Of a stretch of 64,000 nt of DNA, positions 1 through 8,335 are shown one piece after another. Position 1 is the first letter of the stretch. Each line of letters starts with the position of its first letter. The notes under the pieces were generated by a model. The model was not told the origin of the DNA and did no database searches. It saw only the letters and a program-made list of their open reading frames with translations. The DNA is from Microbacterium sp. MYb72 (GTDB taxonomy: Bacteria; Actinomycetota; Actinomycetes; Actinomycetales; Microbacteriaceae): NCBI RefSeq assembly GCF_002979415.1, contig NZ_PCOT01000021.1, positions 1 to 64,000 on the forward strand. Direction: 5' to 3'. The position numbers were made by a program, and so were the translations under genes.

Positions 1-57
1 GCGACGAGACGAGCCGGGCGGCGTGCAGCAGTGGCGGGCCCGGCCCCCCGCCCGACA
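1..57 (-). CDS. Possible partial CDS running off the left edge, unknown product
   Basis: An ATG at 57 on the minus strand opens a frame that stays open to the window edge (19 codons, starting MSGGGPGPPLL). It lies downstream of the DUF305 gene on the same strand, beyond the palindrome at 103-186. The stretch is extremely GC-rich, no convincing Shine-Dalgarno precedes the ATG, and 19 residues identify no family. It could equally be non-coding; only sequence to the left would decide. Confidence 0.25.
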
Positions 58-102
58 TCGCCGCCCGGGCCCGCCGCCGCCGGGCTTGCCGCCGCCCGGC
101 GG

Positions 103-186
103 TTCACAACTCCTCAAGGATGGGCCGGATCCCCGCGGATCCGGCCCATCCTGCGCTCGCACTCCGGATTCTTGAGGAGTTGTGAA
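103..186. repeat. 84-base palindromic element downstream of the DUF305 gene
   Basis: The arms TTCACAACTCCTCAAG (103-118) and CTTGAGGAGTTGTGAA (171-186) are perfect 16-base inverted repeats. Inside lies a second palindrome, GGGCCGGATCC/GGATCCGGCCC, around 122-148. The outer arm starts right at the stop codon of the DUF305 gene (189), so the transcript would fold into a long hairpin and could end there. Its length (84) and the AACTCC core resemble the 82-base elements at 19847-19928 and 54420-54501, so it may belong to the same kind of dispersed repeat rather than being a simple terminator. Confidence 0.7.
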
Positions 187-188
187 CC

Positions 189-791
189 TCAGAGCGTCGA
201 GAGGAGCTCCTTCATCTCGGCGATCTCGGCGCCCTGGGCGTCGACGATGCTCTGCGCGAGAGCCACCGCGTCGGGGTTCTGCCCGTCGGCGAGCTGCGAC
301 TCCGCCATGTCGATCGCGCCCTCGTGGTGCACGATCATCTGCTCCAGGAACAGCCGCGACGCCTCGACGCCGGTCGCGTCCTCCAGCGCGGCGAGGTCGT
401 CGGCGGTCATCATGCCGTCACCGTGATCCATCTGCCCGCCGGACTCTGCGGACACACCCCAGTCGTCGAGCCACCCCCGCAGCTGCTCGATCTCGGGGGA
501 CTGCGCCGCCTTGATGCGCTCGGCGAGGTCGATGACGCGCGGGTCGACGCCCTCGTCGCCGAGCACGAGGTCGGACATCTCGACCGCCTGCTCGTGATGG
601 ACGATCATCATGGTCGCGAACATCGCATCGGCGGCGTTCGCGTCGGATGCCGACGACTCGGATGCCGGAGCATCGGATGCCGAGTGGTCCATGCCGGGCA
701 TGGAACCTCCCGATCCCGTGGGTGCGCAGCCGGCGAGCGCGATGCCGCCGGCGAGGAGGAGGGCGGCCGCAGCCGCAGTGCTGATCTTCAT
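189..791 (-). CDS. DUF305 lipoprotein, probable metal-binding
   Basis: A 200-residue secreted lipoprotein. Residues 1-22 form a signal peptide ending in the lipobox LAGC (Cys22), followed by a Ser/Asp/Ala-rich spacer. The body carries the two DUF305 hallmarks, MMIVHHEQAVEM (His65, His66, Glu67) and QMIVHHEGAIDM (His155, His156, Glu157), in a duplicated four-helix, ferritin-like arrangement. A Met/His-rich stretch lies between them (QMDHGDGMM). DUF305 proteins are of uncertain biochemistry but are often found near copper genes. Here the gene follows a DUF6153 gene by 78 bases, and that gene has a copper-type operator upstream. A role in extracytoplasmic copper binding is inferred from context. 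Confidence 0.9.
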   Translation of the reverse strand: MKISTAAAAALLLAGGIALAGCAPTGSGGSMPGMDHSASDAPASESSASDANAADAMFATMMIVHHEQAVEMSDLVLGDEGVDPRVIDLAERIKAAQSPEIEQLRGWLDDWGVSAESGGQMDHGDGMMTADDLAALEDATGVEASRLFLEQMIVHHEGAIDMAESQLADGQNPDAVALAQSIVDAQGAEIAEMKELLSTL

Positions 792-869
792 GTCTGTTCT
801 CTCTGTCTGTGGGTTCAGTCGATGCGCGCGACCGCGGCGCGGTGCACGTGATGCGGGAGCGCCCGCGGT

Positions 870-1337
870 TCAGGTTCGACTGATGCAGAGGACGATCAGG
901 GATGGCGGTCGAGGGAACGCCGCATCGGCGAAGAGCTCTCGTGGCAGGAGACGGGACAGCGCGGGATGCAGCCGTCGATGCGCGCGCGGCACGAGAAGCA
1001 GGAGCAGGCCGGCGAGGAGCGCGAGCACGCACACGGCCCACATCCCGCCGTCCGCATCGCAGTCGGCGCATCCCGACGAGCTGAGGAGAGCGCCCCCGGA
1101 GGAAGGTGCGGCGGCGAGCGCATCCGCAGAGACCGAGCCGTACGCGGCGTGCACCCCCACCGCCGCCACGTGCACCGGGGCATCGTGCGCCGCCCCCACC
1201 GCCGGGCCGTGCGTCCCCACCGCCGCATGGGCCGTACCGTGCACGTCGAGCGCGTGCATGCCGAGAAGCCCGACGATGACGCCGGTGGCGAGCACGACGG
1301 CGAGCAGTGCGCTGCGCACCACTCGCCGTCGTCTCAT
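870..1337 (-). CDS. DUF6153-like small membrane protein, His/Cys-rich
   Basis: About 155 residues from the ATG at 1337, preceded by GAGGG. An upstream in-frame extension is possible but would run into the 3' end of the exporter gene. A first membrane segment spans about residues 9-27. A histidine-rich extracytoplasmic loop follows (His at about 28, 33, 37, 43, 51, 56 and 63), then a cysteine cluster (GCADCD, Cys90/Cys93, and Cys103), and a second membrane segment ends in RAHRRL. The layout matches DUF6153 proteins, whose function is unknown. It is co-directional with the DUF305 lipoprotein gene, and the CsoR-like palindrome just upstream suggests copper induction. The family call is by pattern only. 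Confidence 0.75.
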   Translation of the reverse strand: MRRRRVVRSALLAVVLATGVIVGLLGMHALDVHGTAHAAVGTHGPAVGAAHDAPVHVAAVGVHAAYGSVSADALAAAPSSGGALLSSSGCADCDADGGMWAVCVLALLAGLLLLLVPRAHRRLHPALSRLLPRELFADAAFPRPPSLIVLCISRT

Positions 1338-1346
1338 CCCTCGATG

Positions 1347-1363
1347 ATACCCCTCTGGGGTAT
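1347..1363 (-). promoter_or_regulatory. CsoR-type copper operator
   Basis: ATACCCC-TCT-GGGGTAT is a perfect 7+3+7 palindrome, matching the ATACCC/GGGTAT operators described for actinobacterial CsoR copper repressors. It fills most of the 31-base gap between the exporter stop codon and the DUF6153 start. On the minus strand the overlapping TATCAT could be a -10 element, placing the transcript start at or next to the ATG. No csoR gene is in the window, so the repressor would act from elsewhere. Confidence 0.7.
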
Positions 1364-1368
1364 GTGGA

Positions 1369-3933
1369 CTACTGCCTCGACCCGATCTCGTCGATCGGCC
1401 GGACGCGCATCGTCGTGATGGTCGCGACCCAGAGCGCGACAAGCGCGAGCACCGACATCGATCCGATGATGATCCCGCTCATCCCCAGCGGCAGTGCGGG
1501 GATCGGACTCCCGCTCACCCCGATGCTCATGCCCATCAGCGGCGGGATCGCGACGGCGACGCCGAACACCGCGGCGATCACGGCGATCAGCACGGCCTCC
1601 GTGCGCATCATCGCCCGCACCTGCCGCCGCGACGAGCCGATCAGCTGCAGCAGCGCCAGCTCCCTCGACCTCTCGGCCGTGGCCATGACCAGGGTGTTGA
1701 TGACCGCGATCGCGATGTACCCGAGGATCACGATCAGCGCCACGAGGTTCACCCAGCCCTGCTGCGACTGCGCATCGGCCCCAGCCGCCTTCTGCCCGCC
1801 GACCCCCTGGACCAGGAGTCCCGCGCTCTCGAGCGACGCCCGGACATCGGATGCCGCGCCGTCGGCCACCGCGACGAGCGCGAAGTCCGTGAGAGCGTCC
1901 GTCGTGTGCAGGCGCACGGCATCCGCCTCCATCGTGAGGTCGCCGAACCCGAGCCCCCGCTCGTAGGTCGCGACGACCACCGCCTCCAGCGGCGTTCCGT
2001 CGCCGAACCGCCCCTTGACGGTGTCGCCGAGGTCGACCCCCAGCGTCTGCACCATGTCGGTGCTCACAGCGACGGCGTGCTCTCCGTCCAGCGCCTCCAG
2101 GCCCCCCGACTGCACGCGCAGATCGAGGGTGTCGGACACCGCGTCGGGGGCGATCCCCTGCAGCGTGTGCTCGCCGATCATCGGAGAGCCGTCGAGATCG
2201 CGGTAGTCGAGCGCCGCCATGCTCACCGTCACCGGGTTCACCTGGGTCACCCCCGGCACGTCGGAGACGACGCCGAGCGCACCCGTCGAGATCCCGGCCT
2301 GCGCGCTCACGCGCAGATCCGCGGTGACGCCGGCCTCCGCCTGCGCCGCGGCCTCCGCCGCGACGATCGCCGGAGCGCCGACCTGCACGAGGCCGAGGCC
2401 GATCCCCAGCGCCAGGGGGAGGATGGCGCTCGCCATCCGCCGGCTGTTCGCGATGCTGTTCTCGGCCGCGAGGAACCCCGCGGCGGTCGTGCGCCGCAGC
2501 ACCGCACCGAGCAGGCGCATCACGAGACCGACGAGCCACGGGCCGAGCACGGCGAGCGCGACGATGAGCACCATCGCCGCTCCCGCTGCGGCACCCCTGG
2601 CGTACTCGCCGCGTGCCACGAGCGGCACGGTCGACAGCGAGACCCCCGCCGCCGCGAGCACGATGCCCACGATGATGCGCGGCAGGCCGATGCTCCGGGC
2701 CCCGGTGGCCGACTCACGCAGAGCCTCGACCGGGTCGAGCCGGGCCGGTCTCCGCGCGGCGATGGCCGCTGCACCCCAGGCGGAGCCGAGCACGAGCAGG
2801 AGCGCGCCGGCGGCGGGGATGGGACTGATCGCCAGCGCGAAGTCGCCGGGGATCACCCCGCCCTGCACGAACGCCGTCTGCAGCGCCGTCGAGAGCAGGT
2901 AGCCGGGCAGGATGCCGAGCACCGCCGCGACCCCCGCGACCGAGAGCACCTCTCGTGCGATCAGGGAGTGCACCTGACGCGGGCTCGCTCCGACAGCGCG
3001 GAGCAGGGCGAAGTCGCGACGCCGCGCCTGCACCGACAGGGACAGCGTCCCGGCGACGATGAACAGCGCGACGAGGATGCAGGTGCCGACGAACGCGCTG
3101 CCGATCGCGATGAGCGTCATGCGCGCGGCGCCGGAGTCGAGGAACTCGATGTCGCCGCGTCCTGCTCCGGTCTGCGCGCTGAGTCCGGGGACGGCGGCCC
3201 TGATCGCCTCGGCGACCTCGTCGGGCGCCGCCCCCTCCGCCACGAAGACGCCGAGCACCTGCGCGGTGCCGCCGTGGGGATCGAGGTCGGCGATGCGGTC
3301 GTCGGAGAGGTACACGTGCTGCGCTCGGGTGGGGGCTCCCGTCTCCGCGAGCACGCCGACGACGCGGTACTCCGCGCGCTCTCCGCCGTGGGCGAGGAGG
3401 ACGGTCACGCCGACCTCGACGCCGGGACCGGCGACCATGACGACCTCGTCCTCGGCCTCAGGTGCCCGCCCGTCGCGCAGCGCGACGGCGGACAGCGCAG
3501 TCGCCGACCACGGGTGCGCCTCGACGACGAGGCCCGCAGCGTCGACGAGCGGCACCGTGACGTCGGCCACCACGCTCGCCACGCCGGGCACCGCGGCGAC
3601 GGCATCCGCCGCCCCGTCGGGGAGCACCGCTCGCTCCGGAAGGGAGATCGGGAGGTCGCCCGACGGCGGCACCGGAACGCCGTCCGGCACCCCGGGCGGC
3701 GGCTCGGCGGGGGCGGTCGACTCCGCCTGCTGGGAGGCGCCGACGACCACGTCGACCTGCGTGTAGCGCTCGGGGGCGAGTCCACCGCGGATGCCGGACT
3801 CGACGAGCACGCCGAGGCCCGTGACGAGCATCGTCGCGACGAAGATGGCCACCGCCACTCCGACGAAGCCGCCGCGATGGAAGCGGACGTCTGCGCGTAC
3901 GAGCCGCCCCATGCGCAGGGGCGCGGCACCCAT
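1369..3933 (-). CDS. ABC transporter permease, FtsX/MacB-type, two FtsX domains
   Basis: A membrane protein of about 854 residues with one N-terminal membrane segment (about 20-45), a large extracytoplasmic domain, an FtsX core of three membrane helices (about 275-410), a further helix pair, a second extracytoplasmic domain and a C-terminal FtsX core near 720-850. This duplicated layout is usual for Gram-positive exporters of lipids, peptides or antimicrobials. The chosen ATG at 3933 overlaps the ATPase stop as TGATG; a GTG at 3939 is an alternative. It forms an operon with the upstream ATPase and is divergent from a two-component system, suggesting a sensing-and-detoxification module of the Bce/Lia kind. 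The substrate cannot be read from sequence. Confidence 0.93.
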   Translation of the reverse strand: MGAAPLRMGRLVRADVRFHRGGFVGVAVAIFVATMLVTGLGVLVESGIRGGLAPERYTQVDVVVGASQQAESTAPAEPPPGVPDGVPVPPSGDLPISLPERAVLPDGAADAVAAVPGVASVVADVTVPLVDAAGLVVEAHPWSATALSAVALRDGRAPEAEDEVVMVAGPGVEVGVTVLLAHGGERAEYRVVGVLAETGAPTRAQHVYLSDDRIADLDPHGGTAQVLGVFVAEGAAPDEVAEAIRAAVPGLSAQTGAGRGDIEFLDSGAARMTLIAIGSAFVGTCILVALFIVAGTLSLSVQARRRDFALLRAVGASPRQVHSLIAREVLSVAGVAAVLGILPGYLLSTALQTAFVQGGVIPGDFALAISPIPAAGALLLVLGSAWGAAAIAARRPARLDPVEALRESATGARSIGLPRIIVGIVLAAAGVSLSTVPLVARGEYARGAAAGAAMVLIVALAVLGPWLVGLVMRLLGAVLRRTTAAGFLAAENSIANSRRMASAILPLALGIGLGLVQVGAPAIVAAEAAAQAEAGVTADLRVSAQAGISTGALGVVSDVPGVTQVNPVTVSMAALDYRDLDGSPMIGEHTLQGIAPDAVSDTLDLRVQSGGLEALDGEHAVAVSTDMVQTLGVDLGDTVKGRFGDGTPLEAVVVATYERGLGFGDLTMEADAVRLHTTDALTDFALVAVADGAASDVRASLESAGLLVQGVGGQKAAGADAQSQQGWVNLVALIVILGYIAIAVINTLVMATAERSRELALLQLIGSSRRQVRAMMRTEAVLIAVIAAVFGVAVAIPPLMGMSIGVSGSPIPALPLGMSGIIIGSMSVLALVALWVATITTMRVRPIDEIGSRQ

Positions 3934-4703
3934 CACCACTCCCCGAGCGAGCTCATGCGCTCGGTGATCCGGGCGGGCGTGGCCCCGTCGAGGTGGCCGG
4001 CGAAGGCTCCATCGGCGAGGAAGATCACGCGGTCGGCGTGCGAGGCGACGACGGGGTCATGGGTGACCATCACCACGGTCTGCCCGAGGGACTTCGTCAT
4101 GTGCGCGAGGAGGTCGAGCACCTGCGCACCCGCGCGCGAGTCGAGCGCTCCGGTCGGCTCGTCGCCGAAGAGCACGTGTGGACGCGTGATGAGCGCCCTG
4201 GCGATCGCCACACGCTGCTGCTGACCGCCGGAGAGCTCAGAGGGCCTCCGCCGCCGCTGCTCGACGAGTCCGACCGACTCCACCAGGAAGTCGAGCCACG
4301 CCCGATCGAGCGGGCGGCCGGCGAGGCGCAGCGGAAGCGTGATGTTGTCGTCGACGTCGAGCGCGGGAAGCAGGTTGTACGCCTGGAAGACGAAGCCGAT
4401 GTGGTCACGGCGGAACGCCGTCAGCGCGGCCGCACGCATCCCGGAGATCTCGGTGCCGCCGAGCCGCACCGATCCGCTGGTCGGACGGTCGAGACCGGCC
4501 GCGCTGTGCAGCAGCGTGCTCTTTCCGGAGCCCGACGGCCCCATGATCGCGGTGAAGGTCCCCTGCCCGAGGACGAGGTCGATCCCCCGCAGCGCGGTGA
4601 CCTTGCCTGGTCCTGATCCGTAGGACTTGACGACACCGTCGAGGCGCAGCGCCTCGGTCACGGCTGCGGGGGCGGAGGCGGATGCCTGAAGTGGAGAAGT
4701 CAT
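3933..4703 (-). CDS. ABC transporter ATP-binding protein (MacB/LolD family)
   Basis: A 256-residue ATPase partner of the FtsX permease immediately downstream (overlapping start/stop). It has the Walker A motif GPSGSGKST near residue 55, a Q-loop in FQAYNLLPAL, the signature LSGGQQQRVAIARAL, Walker B VLFGDEPTGALDS and the H-loop VVMVTHDP. These are complete and typical of the MacB/LolD subfamily that powers mechanotransmission exporters. A Ser/Ala-rich leader of about 20 residues precedes the domain. The start at 4703 is 108 bases from the divergent histidine kinase start, so the promoters of both operons share that short gap. Confidence 0.95.
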   Translation of the reverse strand: MTSPLQASASAPAAVTEALRLDGVVKSYGSGPGKVTALRGIDLVLGQGTFTAIMGPSGSGKSTLLHSAAGLDRPTSGSVRLGGTEISGMRAAALTAFRRDHIGFVFQAYNLLPALDVDDNITLPLRLAGRPLDRAWLDFLVESVGLVEQRRRRPSELSGGQQQRVAIARALITRPHVLFGDEPTGALDSRAGAQVLDLLAHMTKSLGQTVVMVTHDPVVASHADRVIFLADGAFAGHLDGATPARITERMSSLGEW

Positions 4704-4811
4704 GCTTCGACGTTAGGAAGACCGCGCGCGGCATCCCATCCTGCGGGGCACCGGATGGATGGTGGAGCCAGCTGTACCGCGCCGGCTCGGGTTGTCCGTC
4801 AGACTGGCACG

Positions 4812-6047
4812 GTGAAAGACGGACGGATGCGGCGCTGGCTGCGCGACTGGGCGTTCGTCGCGGTCGACACCGCGGCATCCCTCGGCTCCCTCCTGCTCTT
4901 CTGCATCGGACTCGTGCTGCTCCCCCTGATGCTCATCACGGGCGGAGTCCTGCTGCTGCCGCAGTTCGTGCGGATCCTGCACAGGTGGAGCGATGTGAAC
5001 CGCCGCCGCGTGGGGCGCTACCGGGGTGAGGACATCCCGTCGCCGGGCGGGACCCTGCACCGCGGCGCGACCATCGACGAGCGCCTGCGCTTCTCGTTCT
5101 CCCCCGCCGCGGGCCGCGAAGCCCTCTGGCTCACGGTGCACGCGCTGCCGATGATGTTCGTGTCGATCGTGACGATCGCGCTCCCCATCGGCGTGGTCCA
5201 GTCGCTCGCCATCCCGTTCTACTGGCAGCTCGCTCCGGCCGACGAGCCGATCGTGTTCGCCTTCCCCGTCACGTCCTGGCAGTCCGCGGCTCTCATGCCG
5301 CTGGTCGGCGTCATCTACGGCCTCATCTCGTGGGCGCTGATCCCCGCCATCGCCCGTCTCTTCTCCCTGATCTCGGCGCGGATGCTCACAGCCCCCCGCC
5401 GGTCTCTGCTCGCCGAGCGGGTCGACGCGCTGACCCTGAGCCGCGCCGCCGCACTCGACGCGCACGGCGCCGAGCTGCGGAGGATCGAGCGCGACCTGCA
5501 CGACGGCGCGCAGAACCGGCTGGTGAACGTCGTCATGATGCTCGGCATCGCGGAGCGCGCCCTCGAGACCGGCGCGACGGATGCCGTCGAGCAGGTGCGC
5601 CGCGCGCAGGATGCCGCGACCGACGCCCTCGCGGGACTCCGCCGCACGGTGCATGACATCTATCCGCCGATCCTCGACGAGCTCGGACTCGAAGGGGCGC
5701 TCGCGTCCCTCGCCGGACGCAGCGCCGTGCCGTGCACGCTGGAGTCGTCAGACGTGGGCCGGGTGCCGGCGGCCGTGGAGTCGGCGAGCTACTTCGTCGT
5801 CGCCGAGGCCCTCACCAACGTGAACAAGTACAGCGACGCGGCGAGCGCGTCCGTGCGGGTGCGACGCGACGGCGACCTGTTGGAGATCACCGTCACGGAT
5901 GACGGCGGCGGTGGGGCGATCGAACGCCCCGGCGGAGGTCTCGCCGGCATCCGACGACGCATCGAGGCCTTCGAGGGCACGATGGACCTGACGAGCCCCG
6001 CGGGCGGGCCGACGACGCTGAGAGCGGAGATGCTGTGCGGATCGTGA
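4812..6047 (+). CDS. Sensor histidine kinase, NarL/DesK type
   Basis: About 411 residues from a GTG at 4812; an ATG at 4827 and a more upstream start at 4755 are possible. The N-terminal half carries four to five membrane segments with a short putative sensor domain. The phosphoacceptor is in IERDLHDGAQNRL (His about 230), the HisKA_3 form, followed by an HATPase_c domain with the N-box EALTNVNKYSDA and glycine boxes DDGGGG and GGGLAGIRRR. The gene overlaps the response regulator gene by 13 bases and diverges from the ABC exporter, so it probably senses what that exporter removes. The substrate is unknown. Confidence 0.92.
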   Translation: MKDGRMRRWLRDWAFVAVDTAASLGSLLLFCIGLVLLPLMLITGGVLLLPQFVRILHRWSDVNRRRVGRYRGEDIPSPGGTLHRGATIDERLRFSFSPAAGREALWLTVHALPMMFVSIVTIALPIGVVQSLAIPFYWQLAPADEPIVFAFPVTSWQSAALMPLVGVIYGLISWALIPAIARLFSLISARMLTAPRRSLLAERVDALTLSRAAALDAHGAELRRIERDLHDGAQNRLVNVVMMLGIAERALETGATDAVEQVRRAQDAATDALAGLRRTVHDIYPPILDELGLEGALASLAGRSAVPCTLESSDVGRVPAAVESASYFVVAEALTNVNKYSDAASASVRVRRDGDLLEITVTDDGGGGAIERPGGGLAGIRRRIEAFEGTMDLTSPAGGPTTLRAEMLCGS

Positions 6048-6673
6048 TCGCGGAGGACGACACCCTGCTCCGGGAGGGGCTGGCGCTGCTGCTGCGCAGC
6101 GAGGGTTTCGACGTGGTCGCGGCCGTCGACAACGGCGACGACTTCCTGGCGCTGCTCGAGGATGCCGACGCCGCCGTCCTCGACGTGCGGATGCCGCCGA
6201 CCTTCACCAGCGAGGGCCTGAAGGCGGCGGCGGAGGCACGCCGCCGTCGCCCCGGATTCCCCGTGCTCGTCCTCTCCGCCTACGTGGAGGACCGCTACGC
6301 CGGAGAGCTGCTCGCGGCGGGGGCCGACGGGCTGGGCTACCTGCTCAAGGAGCGGGTGGGCAAGGTCGCCTCGTTCGTCGACGCCCTGCGCCGCGTGGCG
6401 GCGGGCGGGACGGTCATGGACCCCGAGGTCATCTCCCAGCTCATGAGCCGACGCCGTGCCGATGATCCGGTGCAGACGCTCACTCCGCGCGAGCGGGAGG
6501 TGCTCGGGCTCATGGCCGAGGGTCTCGACAACCTCACGATCGCGAGCCGGCTGTTCGTCACCGAGACCGCGGTGAGCAAGCACATCGGCAACATCTTCGC
6601 GAAGCTCGGTCTCGCCGCCAGCGACAGCGGACACCGTCGCGTGCTCGCCGTCCTGGCGTACCTGCGCAGCTGA
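6035..6673 (+). CDS. Response regulator, NarL/LuxR type
   Basis: 212 residues starting at a GTG inside the end of the kinase gene. The receiver domain shows the acidic pocket EDD (7-9), the phosphoacceptor Asp50 in AAVLDVRMPP and the conserved Lys in YLLKERV (about 105). The C-terminal LuxR-type HTH begins with LTPREREVLGLMAEG (about 149) and ends in TAVSKHIGNIFAKLGL. It is the cognate partner of the upstream kinase. The likely target is the divergent ABC exporter promoter between 4703 and 4812, by analogy with similar modules. Confidence 0.94.
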   Translation: MRIVIAEDDTLLREGLALLLRSEGFDVVAAVDNGDDFLALLEDADAAVLDVRMPPTFTSEGLKAAAEARRRRPGFPVLVLSAYVEDRYAGELLAAGADGLGYLLKERVGKVASFVDALRRVAAGGTVMDPEVISQLMSRRRADDPVQTLTPREREVLGLMAEGLDNLTIASRLFVTETAVSKHIGNIFAKLGLAASDSGHRRVLAVLAYLRS

Positions 6674-6748
6674 CGGCATCCGCCCTCCCCTCCGCGCCGC
6701 CTGCGGAGGTCTCTTCTGCGACCCTTCGAGCCCGTCGAGAAAAGTTTG

Positions 6749-6816
6749 GTATTCGGTGTTGCTAAGTACCGGTACTCAGTGTTACTTTGTACTGGTACCC
6801 AGCAACACTGAGTACC
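6749..6816 (+). promoter_or_regulatory. Triple PadR-type operator and promoter region
   Basis: Three related units repeat at a period of 22-23 bases: one starting GGTATTCGGTGTT (6749), one starting GGTACTCAGTGTT (6771), and one that reads as its reverse complement, AACACTGAGTACC (6804-6816). GTACCGGTAC and GTACTGGTAC lie at the junctions. The repeats are AT-richer than the surroundings and sit 35 bases upstream of the padR start. Autorepression by the PadR protein is the simplest reading, with cooperative binding along one face of the helix. Confidence 0.72.
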
Positions 6817-6850
6817 GAAGACCGAGACAGAAGAGAGAAAGGAGGACCTG

Positions 6851-7195
6851 ATGGGCAAGCAGATGACCGAGATGCTCAAGGGCACTCTGGAGGGCATCGT
6901 TCTGGCCCTCCTCGCCGAGCAGCCGGCATACGGGTACGAGATCACCACGCGAATCCGCGACCACGGGTTCACCGACATCGCCGAGGGCACGATCTACGCA
7001 CTCCTCGTGCGCATCGAGCAGAAGAACCTCGTCGACGTCGAGAAGGTTCCGAGCGAGAAGGGCCCGCCCCGCAAGGTGTACACCCTGAACGCGCAGGGCC
7101 GGCAGGAGCTCGAGGAGTTCTGGAAGACCTGGGACTTCCTCAAGTCGCACATCGAACAGCTGAACAGCACGAACACAGACGACAAGGAGAACTGA
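6851..7195 (+). CDS. PadR family transcriptional regulator
   Basis: 114 residues, ATG preceded by AAAGGAGG. The winged helix is clear: LKGTLEGIVLALLAEQPAYGYEI, then the recognition region ending in GTIYALLVRIEQKNL, and the wing with KGPPRKVYTL. A short C-terminal dimerisation helix follows (ELEEFWKTWDFLK), placing it in the short PadR subgroup. It heads an operon with a DUF1048 gene (gap of one base) and DrrAB-type ABC genes, and triple operators precede it. Members of this group usually repress their own multidrug exporter and are released by the drug; the inducer here is unknown. Confidence 0.95.
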   Translation: MGKQMTEMLKGTLEGIVLALLAEQPAYGYEITTRIRDHGFTDIAEGTIYALLVRIEQKNLVDVEKVPSEKGPPRKVYTLNAQGRQELEEFWKTWDFLKSHIEQLNSTNTDDKEN

Positions 7196-7196
7196 C

Positions 7197-7568
7197 ATGG
7201 CCGCGAAGTGGATCGAGATGATCACCGGATCGCTCGAAGAGAAGAAGCAGTACAAGCAGGCGCAGGCCCGCATCAACGCCCTCCCCGAGCCGTATCGCGA
7301 GATGGCCAAGGCCCAGCAGCGCTACAACATGTACTACGGGGGCATCACCGACGGCGACACCATCGTGAAGATGTTCCTCGACATCGCCGACATGTGGGAG
7401 CGGGCCGCGCTCGACGGCACTCCCGTCAGCGCGATCGTCGGCGACGACCCGGTCGAGTTCGCCGAGAACTACGCCGCGGCGTACGGCGGACGGCAGTGGA
7501 TCGACAAGGAGCGCGGGCGCCTCATCAAGGCGTTCGACGACGCGAAGAAGAAGGAGAACCGATCATGA
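7197..7568 (+). CDS. DUF1048 family protein
   Basis: 123 residues, no signal or membrane segment, largely helical and charged. It begins MAAKWIEMITGSLEEKKQYKQ and contains PEPYREMAKAQQRYNMYYG, the pattern I recognise as DUF1048. Genes of this family commonly lie directly after a padR gene and before ABC or membrane exporter genes, as here (one base after padR, ATGA overlap with the ATPase). The biochemical role is not known; a modulatory role in the PadR-exporter circuit is inferred only from the conserved neighbourhood. Confidence 0.88.
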   Translation: MAAKWIEMITGSLEEKKQYKQAQARINALPEPYREMAKAQQRYNMYYGGITDGDTIVKMFLDIADMWERAALDGTPVSAIVGDDPVEFAENYAAAYGGRQWIDKERGRLIKAFDDAKKKENRS

Positions 7569-8335
7569 CCACCCCCGCCATCTCGGTGCGCGGCATCGAG
7601 AAGTCCTACAAGGACCTGCACGTGCTCCGCGGCGTCGACTTCGAGGTCGCCTCCGGGTCGATCTTCGCGCTGCTCGGCTCCAACGGCGCCGGCAAGACCA
7701 CCATGGTCCGCATCCTCTCCACCCTGCTGAAGTCGGATGCCGGCACCGCCACGGTGCAGGGCGTCGACGTCGCCGCAGATCCTCTCAAGGTGCGCGAGTC
7801 GATCAGCCTCACCGGCCAGTTCGCCGCGGTCGACGAGATCCTCACCGGACACGAGAACCTCGTGCTCGTCGCGAAGCTGCGGCACCTGAAGAACCCGGGC
7901 GCCGTCGCCGACGACCTGCTCGCGAAGTTCCGACTGACGGATGCCGGATCCCGCAAGGTCGGCACCTACTCCGGCGGCATGCGCCGCCGGCTGGACATCG
8001 CGATGAGCCTGGTCGGACACCCCGAGGTCATCTACCTCGACGAGCCCACCACCGGCCTCGACCCCGAGGCGCGCATCGAGGTGTGGGACGTCGTCCGTTC
8101 CCTCGCCGACAGCGGCACCACGGTGCTGCTCACCACGCAGTACCTCGACGAGGCCGAGCAGCTCGCCGACCGCATCGCGATCCTCCACGAGGGTCGCATC
8201 ATCGCCAACGGCACCCTCGCCGACCTCAAGAAGCTGCTCCCCGCAGCCTCGGTCGAGTACGTCGAGAAGCAGCCGACCCTCGAGGAGATCTTCCTCACCC
8301 TGGTCGGCACCACCGGAAAGGAGAACGCAGCATGA
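7565..8335 (+). CDS. ABC transporter ATP-binding protein, DrrA-like
   Basis: 256 residues with an ATG overlapping the DUF1048 stop as ATGA. It has Walker A GSNGAGKTTM near residue 38, the signature YSGGMRRRLDIAMSL (the GGM form typical of DrrA/CcmA-type exporter ATPases), Walker B VIYLDEPTTGLDP, and a TTQYLDEAEQLADR switch region in place of the usual THD. It ends with the short C-terminal domain seen in drug-exporter ATPases (PTLEEIFLTLVG). It is paired with the ABC-2 permease that overlaps its stop. Probably part of a PadR-controlled drug or toxic-compound exporter. Confidence 0.95.
   Translation: MTTPAISVRGIEKSYKDLHVLRGVDFEVASGSIFALLGSNGAGKTTMVRILSTLLKSDAGTATVQGVDVAADPLKVRESISLTGQFAAVDEILTGHENLVLVAKLRHLKNPGAVADDLLAKFRLTDAGSRKVGTYSGGMRRRLDIAMSLVGHPEVIYLDEPTTGLDPEARIEVWDVVRSLADSGTTVLLTTQYLDEAEQLADRIAILHEGRIIANGTLADLKKLLPAASVEYVEKQPTLEEIFLTLVGTTGKENAA

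Noticed and set aside
31..426. Plus-strand frame of 131 codons at the left end
   Set aside because: Overlaps the DUF305 gene antisense and runs through the palindrome; no domain or ribosome site.
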